Positions 43,161 to 51,830 of a stretch of DNA of 64,000 nt are shown piece after piece; the stretch's first letter is position 1; each line of letters begins with the position of its first letter. The notes under the pieces are model-generated. The model made no database searches. It saw only the letters and a list, made by a program, of their open reading frames with translations, and was not told where the DNA came from. The position numbers and the translations under genes are program-made. This DNA is from Candidatus Obscuribacterales bacterium. Lineage in GTDB: Bacteria > Cyanobacteriota > Vampirovibrionia > Obscuribacterales > Obscuribacteraceae. Location of the stretch: contig JAIEOQ010000006.1 of NCBI GenBank assembly GCA_019750335.1, forward strand, positions 248,001 through 312,000. The letters are read 5' to 3'.

Positions 43161-44537
43161 TTGACGGACTGGTCGAAGAAAAAAATCCTGGTTTTAGGCC
43201 TTGGGCGCAGTGGAATTTCAGCTGCAGCTTATTTGGCTAAAAGAGGAGCGCAAGTTCTTCTTTCGGAGAACTCTCCTGCTGACAATCACAAAATAGCTTT
43301 AGCCGAAAAACTAAAAGCTTTGAATGTAGAAGTTGAGTTTGGTGGACATTCGGAAAAAGCTTTTAGTTTTGCTGACATGGTTGTTGTCAGTCCTGGCATT
43401 TCACCGAGCAGTGATGTCATTTGCCGTCTTGAAGAAGAAGGTAAAAAGCTTATCTGCGATGTGGAAATAGCGGCAATGGATGCGGCGATTCCAATTGTCG
43501 GTATTACCGGTACTAACGGAAAGTCGACCACGACAGCGCTGACAAGTCATATTTTGCATTGTGCCGGATTTAAAGCGCCGGCTTGCGGAAATTTCGGCGT
43601 GCCGATTTTGGACGAACTGGAAAATCAACCTGATTATCTGGTGGCTGAAATCAGCTCCTACCAGTTGCACTACTGTCAGGAATTAGCTCCGCAAGTGGCA
43701 GTTTGGATGAATCTGACACCGGATCATATCGATTGGCACGGTAATTTGCAGAATTATATTGAAGCTAAGCAACGCCTTTTTGCCAATCAAAAGAGCAATC
43801 AATATGCAGTTTTAAATGCTGATGATCCGATTGTCAGTGAGTATGTTCCTTCCGGACAGATCTTTCCTTTCGGCTTAAACGGTGGGGCGGAGTCGACGGC
43901 TCAAGGCGCTTTCTTAAAAGACGGCTTTTTGATGTACCGCATTGAGGGTAAAACAAATATTCTTTGTCATCAGGAAGATTTGAAAATCATCGGACGACAT
44001 AATATAGAAAATGCTTTAGCGGCCGTTTCGGTGGCAGCTGCTTTGAATATTGACGCTGCAATCATTGCTCAAGGGTTGAAAAGCTTTCCCGGACTTGAAC
44101 ATCGCTTGGAGTATGTTGCTTCAATCGGCGGTGTCAAATTCTACAACGATTCAAAAGCAACCAATCCTAACTCAACCATTAAAGCCTTGGAGGCTTTTGG
44201 TCAACAAAAAATCGTGCTCATTGCCGGCGGCAAAGACAAACATACTGCTTTGACCGATCTTGTGCAGTGCGTCAAAGATCATGCTAGCGACGTGATTTTG
44301 CTTGGTGAAGCTAAAGAACGTTTTCAGCGTAGTTTCACTGAAGGCGGTTTTGAAAATATCCATTTGGTTGGCAAGCTGGAAGAGGCGCTTGATTTTGCCG
44401 TAAAGTTAGGTCGTGGTCCGGTTGTATTGTCGCCGGCTTGCGCTAGTTTTGACATGTTCAAGGATTTCGAGGAGAGAGGTCGTGTCTTCAAAAATCTTGT
44501 CCACACAAGAATCGAAGAGCTGGCGTCCTTCCGGTAA
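43161..44537 (+). CDS. murD: UDP-N-acetylmuramoyl-L-alanine:D-glutamate ligase
   Basis: Adds D-glutamate to the peptidoglycan precursor. 458 residues. N-terminal Rossmann ILVLGLGRSGISAAAYL, ATP site GITGTNGKSTTTAL, then SSYQLHYCQEL, NLTPDHIDWHG and the C-terminal DSKATNPNSTIKALEAF. Start is TTG 43161 with AGGGA 6 nt upstream. First of murD-ftsW-murG in the common cell-wall gene order. mraY and murC are outside this stretch. Confidence 0.96.
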   Translation: MTDWSKKKILVLGLGRSGISAAAYLAKRGAQVLLSENSPADNHKIALAEKLKALNVEVEFGGHSEKAFSFADMVVVSPGISPSSDVICRLEEEGKKLICDVEIAAMDAAIPIVGITGTNGKSTTTALTSHILHCAGFKAPACGNFGVPILDELENQPDYLVAEISSYQLHYCQELAPQVAVWMNLTPDHIDWHGNLQNYIEAKQRLFANQKSNQYAVLNADDPIVSEYVPSGQIFPFGLNGGAESTAQGAFLKDGFLMYRIEGKTNILCHQEDLKIIGRHNIENALAAVSVAAALNIDAAIIAQGLKSFPGLEHRLEYVASIGGVKFYNDSKATNPNSTIKALEAFGQQKIVLIAGGKDKHTALTDLVQCVKDHASDVILLGEAKERFQRSFTEGGFENIHLVGKLEEALDFAVKLGRGPVVLSPACASFDMFKDFEERGRVFKNLVHTRIEELASFR

Positions 44538-45687
44538 TTCTCCTTTGGAGAAACAGGTGGAAAGCAGCAATATAAGCCATGAGTTTCGCGGCCTGCCGGA
44601 TCGGGCTTTGATTACTTTGATATTGACTCTTTGTTGCTTCGGTTTGATGTCCGTTTTTAGTGCTTCGGCGCCTGAAGCGCTGCAAAGCTTTCAAGATTCG
44701 ACCGTCTATTTGAGAAAGCAAGGAATAGCCTGCGCCATCGGGCTCTTTCTAATGTTCAGCTTGAGCAAATACGATTATCGTAAGCTGAAAAAATTTGCTT
44801 GGCCGATTACCTTTTTTGCTTTTATGCTGTTGGCTGTGACTTTGGTTCCAGGGTTATCGGTCACAACAATGGGTTCTTCGCGCTGGATTGCTGTTGGTCC
44901 TTTGCAGTTTCAGCCTTCAGAGCTGTGTAAACTAGCGACCATTCTTTTAATGGCATCAGGGCTTTCCAAATATTTTTGGTGGCACCGTCAAGTTTTTGCG
45001 CGGATAGTCGTGGTTTTGGCCATGGCGGCGATTGTGGTCAAACAGCCGGACTTAGGTACGGCAATGATGATTTTAGGCACTTTGTTGTCTATGCTTTTTG
45101 TCAGCGGTATTAATCCGGTGCTTATTGTTTCCACTTTGATGTTGGGCGGATTTTTAGGTTGGAAACATATTCAAAAAACGCCGTATCAAATGGCCCGTAT
45201 TCAAAGCTGGTTGAATCCCTATCTTAATCCGCAAAAAGAAGGTTGGAACATAATTCAGGCCCAGCTGGCGATTGGTTCCGGTGGGCTTTGGGGCGCCGGG
45301 TTCGGTCACTCTTTGCAAAAGCTGTATTATCTTCCGGTTCAGCATGCTGACTTTATTTTTGCTGTAATCGCCGAAGAGTTTGGCTTATTGGGCTGTCTAA
45401 TTGTGCTTAGTCTTTTTGGTATGTTCGTTTATTACGGCTTTAAGATTGCTTTGCAAGCACGCACTCTTTTCGGACGCTTCTTAGCCATCGGTATTACAGG
45501 GCAGATTGCTCTGCAAGCTGTAGTGAACATCATGGTTTGTACCGGACTGTTACCGGTTACTGGTATCACTCTGCCTTTCATTAGCTACGGCGGAACTTCT
45601 TTAGTGATGACTCTGGCGACTACAGGGATACTCTTGTCTATTTCGCGAGATCGCGGACAGATAGAGGAGGATGATGCTCATGCATAG
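44482..45687 (+). CDS. ftsW: Peptidoglycan polymerase / cell-division protein FtsW
   Basis: SEDS-family glycosyltransferase of division, about 402 residues with 10 membrane segments. Motifs: DRALITLILTLCCFGLMSVFSAS at the start, SSRWIAVGPLQFQPSELCKLA, PDLGTAMMI and the C-terminal PVTGITLPFISYGGTSLVMTLATTGILLSIS. GTG 44482, with GGAG upstream, gives a 56-nt overlap with murD. The catalytic-type Asp lies in the large loop. RodA is possible, but the murD-ftsW-murG context decides for FtsW. Confidence 0.93.
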   Translation: MSSKILSTQESKSWRPSGNSPLEKQVESSNISHEFRGLPDRALITLILTLCCFGLMSVFSASAPEALQSFQDSTVYLRKQGIACAIGLFLMFSLSKYDYRKLKKFAWPITFFAFMLLAVTLVPGLSVTTMGSSRWIAVGPLQFQPSELCKLATILLMASGLSKYFWWHRQVFARIVVVLAMAAIVVKQPDLGTAMMILGTLLSMLFVSGINPVLIVSTLMLGGFLGWKHIQKTPYQMARIQSWLNPYLNPQKEGWNIIQAQLAIGSGGLWGAGFGHSLQKLYYLPVQHADFIFAVIAEEFGLLGCLIVLSLFGMFVYYGFKIALQARTLFGRFLAIGITGQIALQAVVNIMVCTGLLPVTGITLPFISYGGTSLVMTLATTGILLSISRDRGQIEEDDAHA

Positions 45688-46825
45688 AGTCATTCTTACC
45701 GGTGGCGGTACTGGCGGTCATATCTATCCGGCTTTGGCCGTTGCCGAACAATTGAATGAAGAGCCTGAGCTGGAAAGTCTGTTGTATGTCGGAGCTAAAG
45801 GTCACCTGGAAGAAAAGTTAGCGCGTGAACGCGGGTTGAAATTTTTTGGTGTTGAAGTTTCCGGATTGCCCCGCTCCCTGTCGCCTAAACTTTTATCCTG
45901 GCCCTTTCAACTTTTAGCAGCTGTTTTCGAGCTGCGCCGCGTAATGAAAGATTTTCGTCCGACAGTGGTTTTAGGGACTGGTGGATACGCATCAGCACCG
46001 GCTTTGATTGCCGCTAAACTTCTTGGTATTCCCTATGCCATTCATGAACCGGATGCTCATCCTGGATTAGTGAACAGGCTATTCTCCGGAAATGCTTGGC
46101 TTGTCTCTTGTGGTATGCAAGGAGCAAGTCGTCGCTTGCGCCCGGCAAGAGGACGAGTTGTCGTAAACGGTAATCCGGTCAGTAAAAACTTTTTGAGTCC
46201 TTTGAAGCGAGACGCTGCAGCTGCTGTACTTGGCTTACGTCCGGATTTAAAAACAATCCTGATCACCGGCGGCTCTCAAGGCGCGCGTGCCTTAAATGAT
46301 GCTGTTCTGGATATTTTGCCGGAACTATTGAATGTCGATCCGCATCTACAAATAGTTCATCAAGTTGGCGAAAAAAATTTGTATGAGTGCAAAGAACGTT
46401 TAGAAGCTTTAGGGCTTTCCAGCGGGCGTTATTTTTTGCGTGGTTATTTTGATGATCTTTCCATTCCATATGCAGTAGCAGACATTGCTGTTTGTCGTGC
46501 CGGAGCGATGACTATTTCTGAATTGGCTGTAGTTGGTACGCCGGCTCTCTTCATTCCTTATCCTTATGCGGCAGCAGATCACCAAACTCATAACGCAAAA
46601 TATATGGTTGGCAAAGGTGCGGCTATTCTTTTGCCGCAGTCAGAGCTTACTGCCGAGGTTTTGAAAAAAGAACTGCTAGCTCTTGTGCAAGACGATGAAA
46701 AATTGAGAACGATGCGCAAAGCGATGAACGCTGAAGGTAAGAAGCAATCGTCCCGTGACTTGGCCAGCCAACTAAAAGAGGTAAGCATCGCTTACCAAGT
46801 TCGAGTCAATAAAGCGCAAGCTTAA
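45680..46825 (+). CDS. murG: UDP-GlcNAc:lipid-I GlcNAc transferase
   Basis: Makes lipid II. 381 residues with the GGGTGGHIYPALAVAEQL donor-site loop, GTGGYASAPALIAAK, GGSQGARALND and CRAGAMTISELAVVGTPALFIPYP. ATG 45680 (HRVILTG follows) has GAGGAGG 9 nt upstream; 45671 is an alternative. It overlaps the end of ftsW by 8 nt. Its 3-prime end overlaps the convergent small gene by 4 nt. Confidence 0.96.
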   Translation: MHRVILTGGGTGGHIYPALAVAEQLNEEPELESLLYVGAKGHLEEKLARERGLKFFGVEVSGLPRSLSPKLLSWPFQLLAAVFELRRVMKDFRPTVVLGTGGYASAPALIAAKLLGIPYAIHEPDAHPGLVNRLFSGNAWLVSCGMQGASRRLRPARGRVVVNGNPVSKNFLSPLKRDAAAAVLGLRPDLKTILITGGSQGARALNDAVLDILPELLNVDPHLQIVHQVGEKNLYECKERLEALGLSSGRYFLRGYFDDLSIPYAVADIAVCRAGAMTISELAVVGTPALFIPYPYAAADHQTHNAKYMVGKGAAILLPQSELTAEVLKKELLALVQDDEKLRTMRKAMNAEGKKQSSRDLASQLKEVSIAYQVRVNKAQA

Positions 46826-47031
46826 CCGCTGACAGAAAAACTTGCTGGCATTTGTACTAGAACCGAGCTATCCACGTTGAGATTCGGTGTACTTTTTGTT
46901 TTTAAGTTGGTAACAAGATTTTCCATTTGCAGGACGATGGCTACGCAATCGCCTGAAGAATGATTTTTAGCGACGATCTCTTTCAGGCTCAGTAGAGCGG
47001 ACTCCAGAGCGTCAAAATTATCCTGGGACAT
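46822..47031 (-). CDS. Small conserved-style protein, unknown
   Basis: 69 residues from ATG 47031, with GAGG 7 nt upstream. The first half is an amphipathic helix (NFDALESALLSLKEIVAK); the second half is polar and ends in a Ser/Val tail. No membrane segment and no known motif. Start site and position at the end of murG make it plausible. Function unknown. Confidence 0.5.
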   Translation of the reverse strand: MSQDNFDALESALLSLKEIVAKNHSSGDCVAIVLQMENLVTNLKTKSTPNLNVDSSVLVQMPASFSVSG

Positions 47032-47115
47032 AAACAATCCTCTTGGACCGGCGTCGCAATTGCCGATGGCAAGAGTTTAACACGTACTGACCGGATCAAA
47101 GCCCTCAGACTTCTA

Positions 47116-47290
47116 TTGTCAAGCGAATAGCTTGTTTACGTATAATTTAAACGGTTGCCGAGAGACTATTGGTAAACCTCCGGCTGCCACTTAATGTGGT
47201 GCGGCGCTTCAAGTTTTAACCAAATTATTTTGTCCAAGTTGATGCGCACAAACAACCTCTTGACTATACTTAGTATAGAAGGTCTATAAA
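47116..47290 (+). promoter_or_regulatory. Two candidate promoters and an operator-like palindrome before the acidic gene
   Basis: In the 339-nt gene-free stretch 47032-47370. P1: TTGTCA (47116-47121) and TATAAT (47141-47146), 19 bp apart. P2: TTGACT (47260-47265) and TATAAA (47285-47290), 19 bp. A perfect inverted repeat CTATAC-TTA-GTATAG (47264-47278) overlaps the P2 -35 and spacer and could bind a repressor. The rest of the stretch holds no gene; a leader with weak GCCG...CGGC pairing lies at about 47155-47185. Confidence 0.5.
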
Positions 47291-47370
47291 ACTAATTGTT
47301 CAAGCAGGTGGCGCGCTGCAGGCGTGCTTCCGCTTGGGTTTGGCCTTTATTTAAACTGGAGGTTTGAACC

Positions 47371-47637
47371 ATGGCAGATGATGAAGATAAGGCACCGGAA
47401 GTAGTGCCGGATAAGGAATCCGAGTGTAGCGAGAAAGTCGAATGCGAAGCAAAAGCAGAGGAAGAAGCTTGCTCCGAGAAGAAAGAAGAAGAAAAGGCGG
47501 AAGCTGAAGAAGCCAAAGCTGCGGATGATGAAGAAAAAGCTGAGGCTGACGAGGAAGAAAAGGAAGGTGATGAAGCTTTAGCTGACATGGTTTCAGAAGC
47601 TGATGAAAACAAACCAGCCGATACTGAAGCCGCATAA
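47371..47637 (+). CDS. Highly acidic low-complexity protein, unknown
   Basis: 88 residues with 28 Glu, 11 Asp and 11 Lys; no Phe, Trp, Tyr, His, Arg, Ile or Gln and a single Leu. It must be disordered and strongly negative. Three Cys (19, 25, 34) are spaced CSEKVEC and EACSEK. A good GGAGG Shine-Dalgarno lies 8 nt before ATG 47371, its own promoter is upstream and a terminator directly follows, so it is a genuine single-gene unit and not composition noise. A role in binding basic proteins, metal or water is speculation. The Ser-rich frame on the other strand is rejected. Confidence 0.6.
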   Translation: MADDEDKAPEVVPDKESECSEKVECEAKAEEEACSEKKEEEKAEAEEAKAADDEEKAEADEEEKEGDEALADMVSEADENKPADTEAA

Positions 47638-47642
47638 GAGGA

Positions 47643-47668
47643 AAAGAGGTGGAGCAATCCGCCTCTTT
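47643..47668 (+). terminator. Terminator of the acidic-protein gene
   Basis: Stem AAAGAGGTGG/CCGCCTCTTT (one wobble), 6-nt loop, followed by GTCTT. It is 5 nt after the stop codon. Confidence 0.8.
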
Positions 47669-47697
47669 GTCTTAAACGAGATATTGCTAGATGATTC

Positions 47698-47721
47698 AGC
47701 CTTGGCTTTGCCAGGGCTTTT
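47698..47721 (+). terminator. Second hairpin with T-run before gcvT
   Basis: Stem AGCCTTGGC/GCCAGGGCT (one wobble), 3-nt loop, then TTT. It is 62 nt upstream of the gcvT start. It may be a backup terminator or part of gcvT leader control; the sequence alone does not decide. Confidence 0.5.
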
Positions 47722-47783
47722 GCGTGCTAGGATCTTGGATTCGTAATTGAAAATTTGCCAGAACCGCTCAAAGGTGACAAATC

Positions 47784-48887
47784 ATGACAACGGCGCAACT
47801 CAAGCAAACTCCAATAGCCTCAGCACATAAAGAACTGGGCGCGCGTATGGTTGATTTTGCCGGATGGTACATGCCGGTCCAATACAAATCAATCATGGCC
47901 GAGCACATGGCTGTGCGTAACAAAGTCGGGCTTTTCGACGTATCGCATATGGGCGAATTTCTGGTTACAGGCGCTGATGCGCAAAAGTTTGTGCAATACA
48001 TGGTAGCTAATGACATCAACAAGCTGAATAAGCCGAATATGGCTTTATACACTCAGATGCTTACCGATGAGGGCGGCACAGTTGATGATTTGATTGTTTA
48101 TCGTCTGGATCAAGGCTATTTGCTTGTGGTTAATGCATCCAATATTGAAAAAGATTGGTCATGGCTTCAAGAAAATACTGTTGATTTCAAATCAGTAGCA
48201 TTGCGTGATATTTCGGAAGACACGGCGCTTCTGGCTTTGCAAGGTCCCTCTGCTGTTGAACTGATGGCTCGTCTGGGTGGTGATGCCGTAAAGAGCTTGC
48301 CTTCGTTCAGTTACGCTACAGGCAAGCTGGATGGAATCAATGCTGCTTGGGGACGCACCGGATACACTGGTGAAGACGGTTTTGAAATTTTTGTCTCAGT
48401 CGACAAAGCAGAAAAACTCTGGCGCAAAATTCTTGAGCAAGGACAATCTTTTGGTATTGAAGCTTGCGGACTCGGTGCCCGTGATACCTTGCGCCTGGAA
48501 GCTGGCTTACCTTTGTACGGTCATGAGCTTGATGAAAACACAAGCCCTCTAGAAGCCGGGCTAGGTTGGAGCGTCAAGCTGGAAAAAGGCGACTTTATGG
48601 GTGCTTCTACTTTAAGAGCACAAAAACAGCTTGGCTTATCCAAACAGCTGATTGGTTTGAAGACCGAAGGTAAAGCTTTGCCACGTCAAGGTTATCCGGT
48701 CTATGACGGTGAGAAACGAGTGGGCACAGTAACCAGCGGCTCTCAAGGTATTTCAGTCGGCTATCCGATTGCTTGTGCTTTTGTCCCTCCGGCTTATTGC
48801 CAGCCCGGACGCAAATTGCAAGTGGAGATCCGCGAAGCAAAAGTTGAAGGCGAAGTTGTCAGCAAGACGTTCTATAAACGCAAATAG
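47784..48887 (+). CDS. gcvT: Aminomethyltransferase, glycine cleavage T protein
   Basis: Transfers the aminomethyl group of the H protein to tetrahydrofolate. 367 residues. Family motifs: ARMVDFAGWYMPVQY at the start, VGLFDVSHMGEF, DDLIVYRLD, GRTGYTGEDGFEIFV and LGARDTLRLEAGLPLYGHELDE. AGGTGA lies 7 nt upstream. gcvH follows after 28 nt, so the two are co-transcribed. gcvP is not in the window. Confidence 0.97.
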   Translation: MTTAQLKQTPIASAHKELGARMVDFAGWYMPVQYKSIMAEHMAVRNKVGLFDVSHMGEFLVTGADAQKFVQYMVANDINKLNKPNMALYTQMLTDEGGTVDDLIVYRLDQGYLLVVNASNIEKDWSWLQENTVDFKSVALRDISEDTALLALQGPSAVELMARLGGDAVKSLPSFSYATGKLDGINAAWGRTGYTGEDGFEIFVSVDKAEKLWRKILEQGQSFGIEACGLGARDTLRLEAGLPLYGHELDENTSPLEAGLGWSVKLEKGDFMGASTLRAQKQLGLSKQLIGLKTEGKALPRQGYPVYDGEKRVGTVTSGSQGISVGYPIACAFVPPAYCQPGRKLQVEIREAKVEGEVVSKTFYKRK

Positions 48888-48915
48888 TTATTCAGTAATT
48901 AGGAATGGAGAGACC

Positions 48916-49317
48916 ATGGGCGACACATCAAAGACATTGGCTTACCCCGCTGATTTGAAATATGTCAAGACGCATGAGTATGTGCGGATCAACGGTGGCG
49001 AGGCTGAAATCGGTATTACCGCTTTTGCGGCTGATCAACTTGGCGACGTTACTTATGTTGAGTTGCCAAAGCCAGGTGCCAAGCTTAAGAACGAAGAAAA
49101 ATTCGGTGTGATTGAATCAGTTAAATCAGTATCCGATTTGTTTATGCCGGTGGCGGGCGAAGTAGTTGCTGTTAACAGCCGCCTTGCTTCCGAGCCGGAG
49201 CTTGTGAATCTCGATTGCTACAAAGAAGGCTGGATGATTAAAGTGAAGTTGAGCAATCCTTCTGAGCTTGATTTGGCTATGTCGGCAGAAGATTACAAGA
49301 AGTTCGTTGTCGAATAG
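48916..49317 (+). CDS. gcvH: Glycine cleavage H protein
   Basis: Lipoyl carrier of the glycine cleavage system, 133 residues. The lipoylation Lys70 is in GVIESVKSVSDLF; the rest (KYVKTHEYVRI, IGITAFAADQLGDVTYVELP) is standard. ATG 48916 has GGAG 6 nt upstream; the 49 residues before it in frame come from the end of gcvT and are not part of it. Confidence 0.97.
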   Translation: MGDTSKTLAYPADLKYVKTHEYVRINGGEAEIGITAFAADQLGDVTYVELPKPGAKLKNEEKFGVIESVKSVSDLFMPVAGEVVAVNSRLASEPELVNLDCYKEGWMIKVKLSNPSELDLAMSAEDYKKFVVE

Positions 49318-49410
49318 ACAAGATTAAAGATAGCTGACAGATATGCAACTGTGAGTACAATAGGCTTACGGTAATCAATTCTTGGCAATTTACTAGGAAG
49401 CTGGGATCTA

Positions 49411-49494
49411 ATGACCCTTGAAAATATAAATCTACTGCTAGCCAAAGTGGGATTTTTGGCAGTGTTGACTCTATTGATTATTTTTGGACATTAA
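49411..49494 (+). CDS. Tiny single-span membrane peptide, possible gene
   Basis: 27 codons after gcvH: a short polar N-terminus (TLENINLLLAKVG) and a hydrophobic helix (FLAVLTLLIIFG). GGGA lies 6 nt before ATG 49411. Its size and hydrophobicity are like known small membrane peptides, but nothing proves translation. The stop overlaps that of the convergent gene. Confidence 0.35.
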   Translation: MTLENINLLLAKVGFLAVLTLLIIFGH

Positions 49495-49910
49495 TCCGAT
49501 TTGTCGCCGGTCTTATGACCATTCTTTTCATCGATAGTTTTTTGGGCGCAGATGTAATATTTTGAGCCGGGACGTATTTCGCTCAATTCTTGCAAAGCCG
49601 CAGTTGAGTCTGGATCCGACTCTAATTTGGTTATGGCATCCAAATAAAGCGCTTTGCTTAATAGCTCTTCGGTTTCTGACCCGGTCATACTGAATATTTC
49701 GGGTAAGGGTGCGCCACGTAAAATGGCGATGGCGCCAGGATAATTTTCTTGATTAATGGATTGAGAGGCGGAGCTTATAAGGTACATGTGGAACACGCCC
49801 ACAGTAAAACCAAAGCAAGCCAATAAAAGTGCCAAGCCGAGAAAGAGATCGAGCACTAAAGGAGCGCGAAACTTGGGAAATTTTTCAACGCTTGATTCGG
49901 GCTTTTCCAT
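49491..49910 (-). CDS. Single-span membrane protein, unknown
   Basis: 139 residues: a short cytosolic N-terminus, one membrane helix (about 20-43, LVLDLFLGLALLLACFGFTVG) and an extracytoplasmic part with Leu/Ala helices that could be a short TPR-like pair (NYPGAIAILR; ATKLESDPDSTAALQELSEI-like spacing). ATG 49910 is chosen over TTG 49913. No family recognised. Next gene on the same strand is the HEAT-repeat protein, upstream by about 48 nt. Confidence 0.6.
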   Translation of the reverse strand: MEKPESSVEKFPKFRAPLVLDLFLGLALLLACFGFTVGVFHMYLISSASQSINQENYPGAIAILRGAPLPEIFSMTGSETEELLSKALYLDAITKLESDPDSTAALQELSEIRPGSKYYICAQKTIDEKNGHKTGDKSD

Positions 49911-49958
49911 CAAACAAAATTCTCAGCCGTATATCGCCTAATTACATTAGCATGTAAT

Positions 49959-51674
49959 TTACTTTTGCACTTTGCTGAGCAGAGCCTGAAAACGATATTT
50001 ATTATCGTGATTAATCTCTTTGGCTAATGATTGTTGGATCGATGAAATAACCTGATCTTTGTGCCCTTTTTCAGCCAAGCTAACAAAAGTATCGGCAGCT
50101 TTCTTTTGCAACGAGATTTCTTTGGCGTTGAGTAGCTTCGCTGTTTGTGGAAGCAAATCAATGAGCTGATGCTGACTAACGCCTTCAAGAGCGGCAAGAC
50201 GTACTGAAGTTGCCGGATCATCCAAACCGGCGGCAACGATTTCAGCAAGATTCAAGTCTGTGTCCGGTTTGAATTCAGGTTGAGCAAACAAATTTTGTAT
50301 AGAGAGCAAAGCTTGTTCTCTTTTATCCGGAGCATAATCTTTGATCGAAAGACTTAAAAGTTTCAGCGATTCCGGATGAACAAGATTGCCCAGAGCTTTT
50401 AAAGCTATCCAATAAACCAAAGCAGCATCACGATCTTCTTCATGTACAGGAACGTGGCTGGGAACGGCCTGGCAACGAGCTTTTAGATCGAAGCGTTGAT
50501 ATACCAGTTCGCATATCCTTGGTGCTAAAGAATGCGCTTTGAGCAAACCGGCACATTCAATTGTTTCATTGAGAAGTGGCGAATCGTCGACCAATAATGG
50601 TGCTAAAAAGTCAGAACATGAATCAAGTTTGAATTGACCGGCTAGGTAAAGGGCGTGCTTAGCCATGTCTGAGTCTTGCAAATATTTTTTGATGATTGCT
50701 TGATGAGCGACATCAGATAAATCAGTGATTCGATCCGGACCTTGCAAATTGAACCGATTATTTATGGCAATAGCGGCATGCAAGTTGCGCGGATTAGGTT
50801 GGGAGGCGGCCAGTTTATTTACTTGGTCGGCACATTGGCGAACAAGGGGTAATAAGCTGCTGTCTGAATGGAAAACACCGTCGATAGCTTCTAAAAGTGC
50901 AAGCAATAATTCACAGGCACCATCTTGAATTTGAAAATCATTGAATTGGAAAAATTCGCTCGGGCGGTGTTTGCGAACAATAGCGACAGCCATATAATCA
51001 GACAAAGTATGATCTTGAATCATTCCATTCATCAGGTCGGTTGCCACTACAGATAATTGCCAATGCGCTAAAGCGCCAGCTGCATCGACGCGGAACCAGG
51101 GTTCTTCGTCGTTGAGATGTTCGACTAAAGCCGTTCTTGCTTCTTCTGTGCGCAGGTTGCCCAAAGCGTATGCTAAATGACAAAATGCCGGTTTTAGCTC
51201 AGGCTGTTTGTCCTGCAAGGCAGAAATAATTGCCGGTACCGATTCTTTGCTTTCAAGAAAAGCGAGCATAGCGGCAGCGTTTGAGCGTACTCGCCAGTCC
51301 GGATGGCGCAAGGGAGAAGAAGTTCCTTCGGCGTCGTCAGCGTTGCCGGCGAAGTTTAAGCAAGCAATAACACCTTTGCGGTTTACTTGAGCAATTTCGC
51401 TAAATATGGTTTTCAGGCGCTCTTCCCACCAAAGCGGCGGCAATTTTAAGGCAATAGCCATTTCATGCGGGCTGTCATGGTTGGCCGCCTCAACAATGTC
51501 GGCACGAATGTCACGAAATTGGCGTTGATTTTCCGGTGTTGTGCCAACTAAACCGTTGTAAAGCAAAAAGTGCTCAAGTACATAATCGTCGATACTTGTT
51601 GCCGGTTTTTCGCGAAAGGCAGATGTGAGCCGCTTTATCTTCAAAGCTAGGGCTGAAAAGAGTTTGGTTTTCAT
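49959..51674 (-). CDS. HEAT-repeat protein
   Basis: 571-residue protein of alpha-helical HEAT repeats, e.g. HPDWRVRSNAAAMLAFLESKE and EEPWFRVDAAGALAHWQ, then a repeat-poor centre and more repeats near the end (DDPATSVRLAALEGVSQHQ). It is of the phycobilin-lyase-like/scaffold style but I cannot name a ligand. ATG 51674 is used; the frame continues to ATG 51725 with 17 unlikely residues. No signal peptide. Probably one unit with the membrane protein downstream. Confidence 0.72.
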   Translation of the reverse strand: MKTKLFSALALKIKRLTSAFREKPATSIDDYVLEHFLLYNGLVGTTPENQRQFRDIRADIVEAANHDSPHEMAIALKLPPLWWEERLKTIFSEIAQVNRKGVIACLNFAGNADDAEGTSSPLRHPDWRVRSNAAAMLAFLESKESVPAIISALQDKQPELKPAFCHLAYALGNLRTEEARTALVEHLNDEEPWFRVDAAGALAHWQLSVVATDLMNGMIQDHTLSDYMAVAIVRKHRPSEFFQFNDFQIQDGACELLLALLEAIDGVFHSDSSLLPLVRQCADQVNKLAASQPNPRNLHAAIAINNRFNLQGPDRITDLSDVAHQAIIKKYLQDSDMAKHALYLAGQFKLDSCSDFLAPLLVDDSPLLNETIECAGLLKAHSLAPRICELVYQRFDLKARCQAVPSHVPVHEEDRDAALVYWIALKALGNLVHPESLKLLSLSIKDYAPDKREQALLSIQNLFAQPEFKPDTDLNLAEIVAAGLDDPATSVRLAALEGVSQHQLIDLLPQTAKLLNAKEISLQKKAADTFVSLAEKGHKDQVISSIQQSLAKEINHDNKYRFQALLSKVQK

Positions 51675-51830
51675 GTGTCGCAGCTTAACAGAATGGCTGA
51701 GACTGCAAAAGGTTGCGCCTATCATCTCTTTACTTTTATGTAGAATGAAAATCGGGTTGATTATTGGGTCGCAAGCGTTTTATGGTGGTAAAATCGCGAC
51801 CTGAGTAGCCGTTCGGCAAGGAGAATCGCC

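Noticed and set aside
47292..47657. Ser/Ala-rich minus-strand frames opposite the acidic gene
   Set aside because: Low-complexity mirror of the Glu/Ala/Lys codons; the plus strand has promoter, Shine-Dalgarno and terminator, the minus strand has none.
47669..47783. Glycine riboswitch before gcvT
   Set aside because: The gap is too short and lacks the conserved aptamer sequences; only a hairpin with a T-run is seen.
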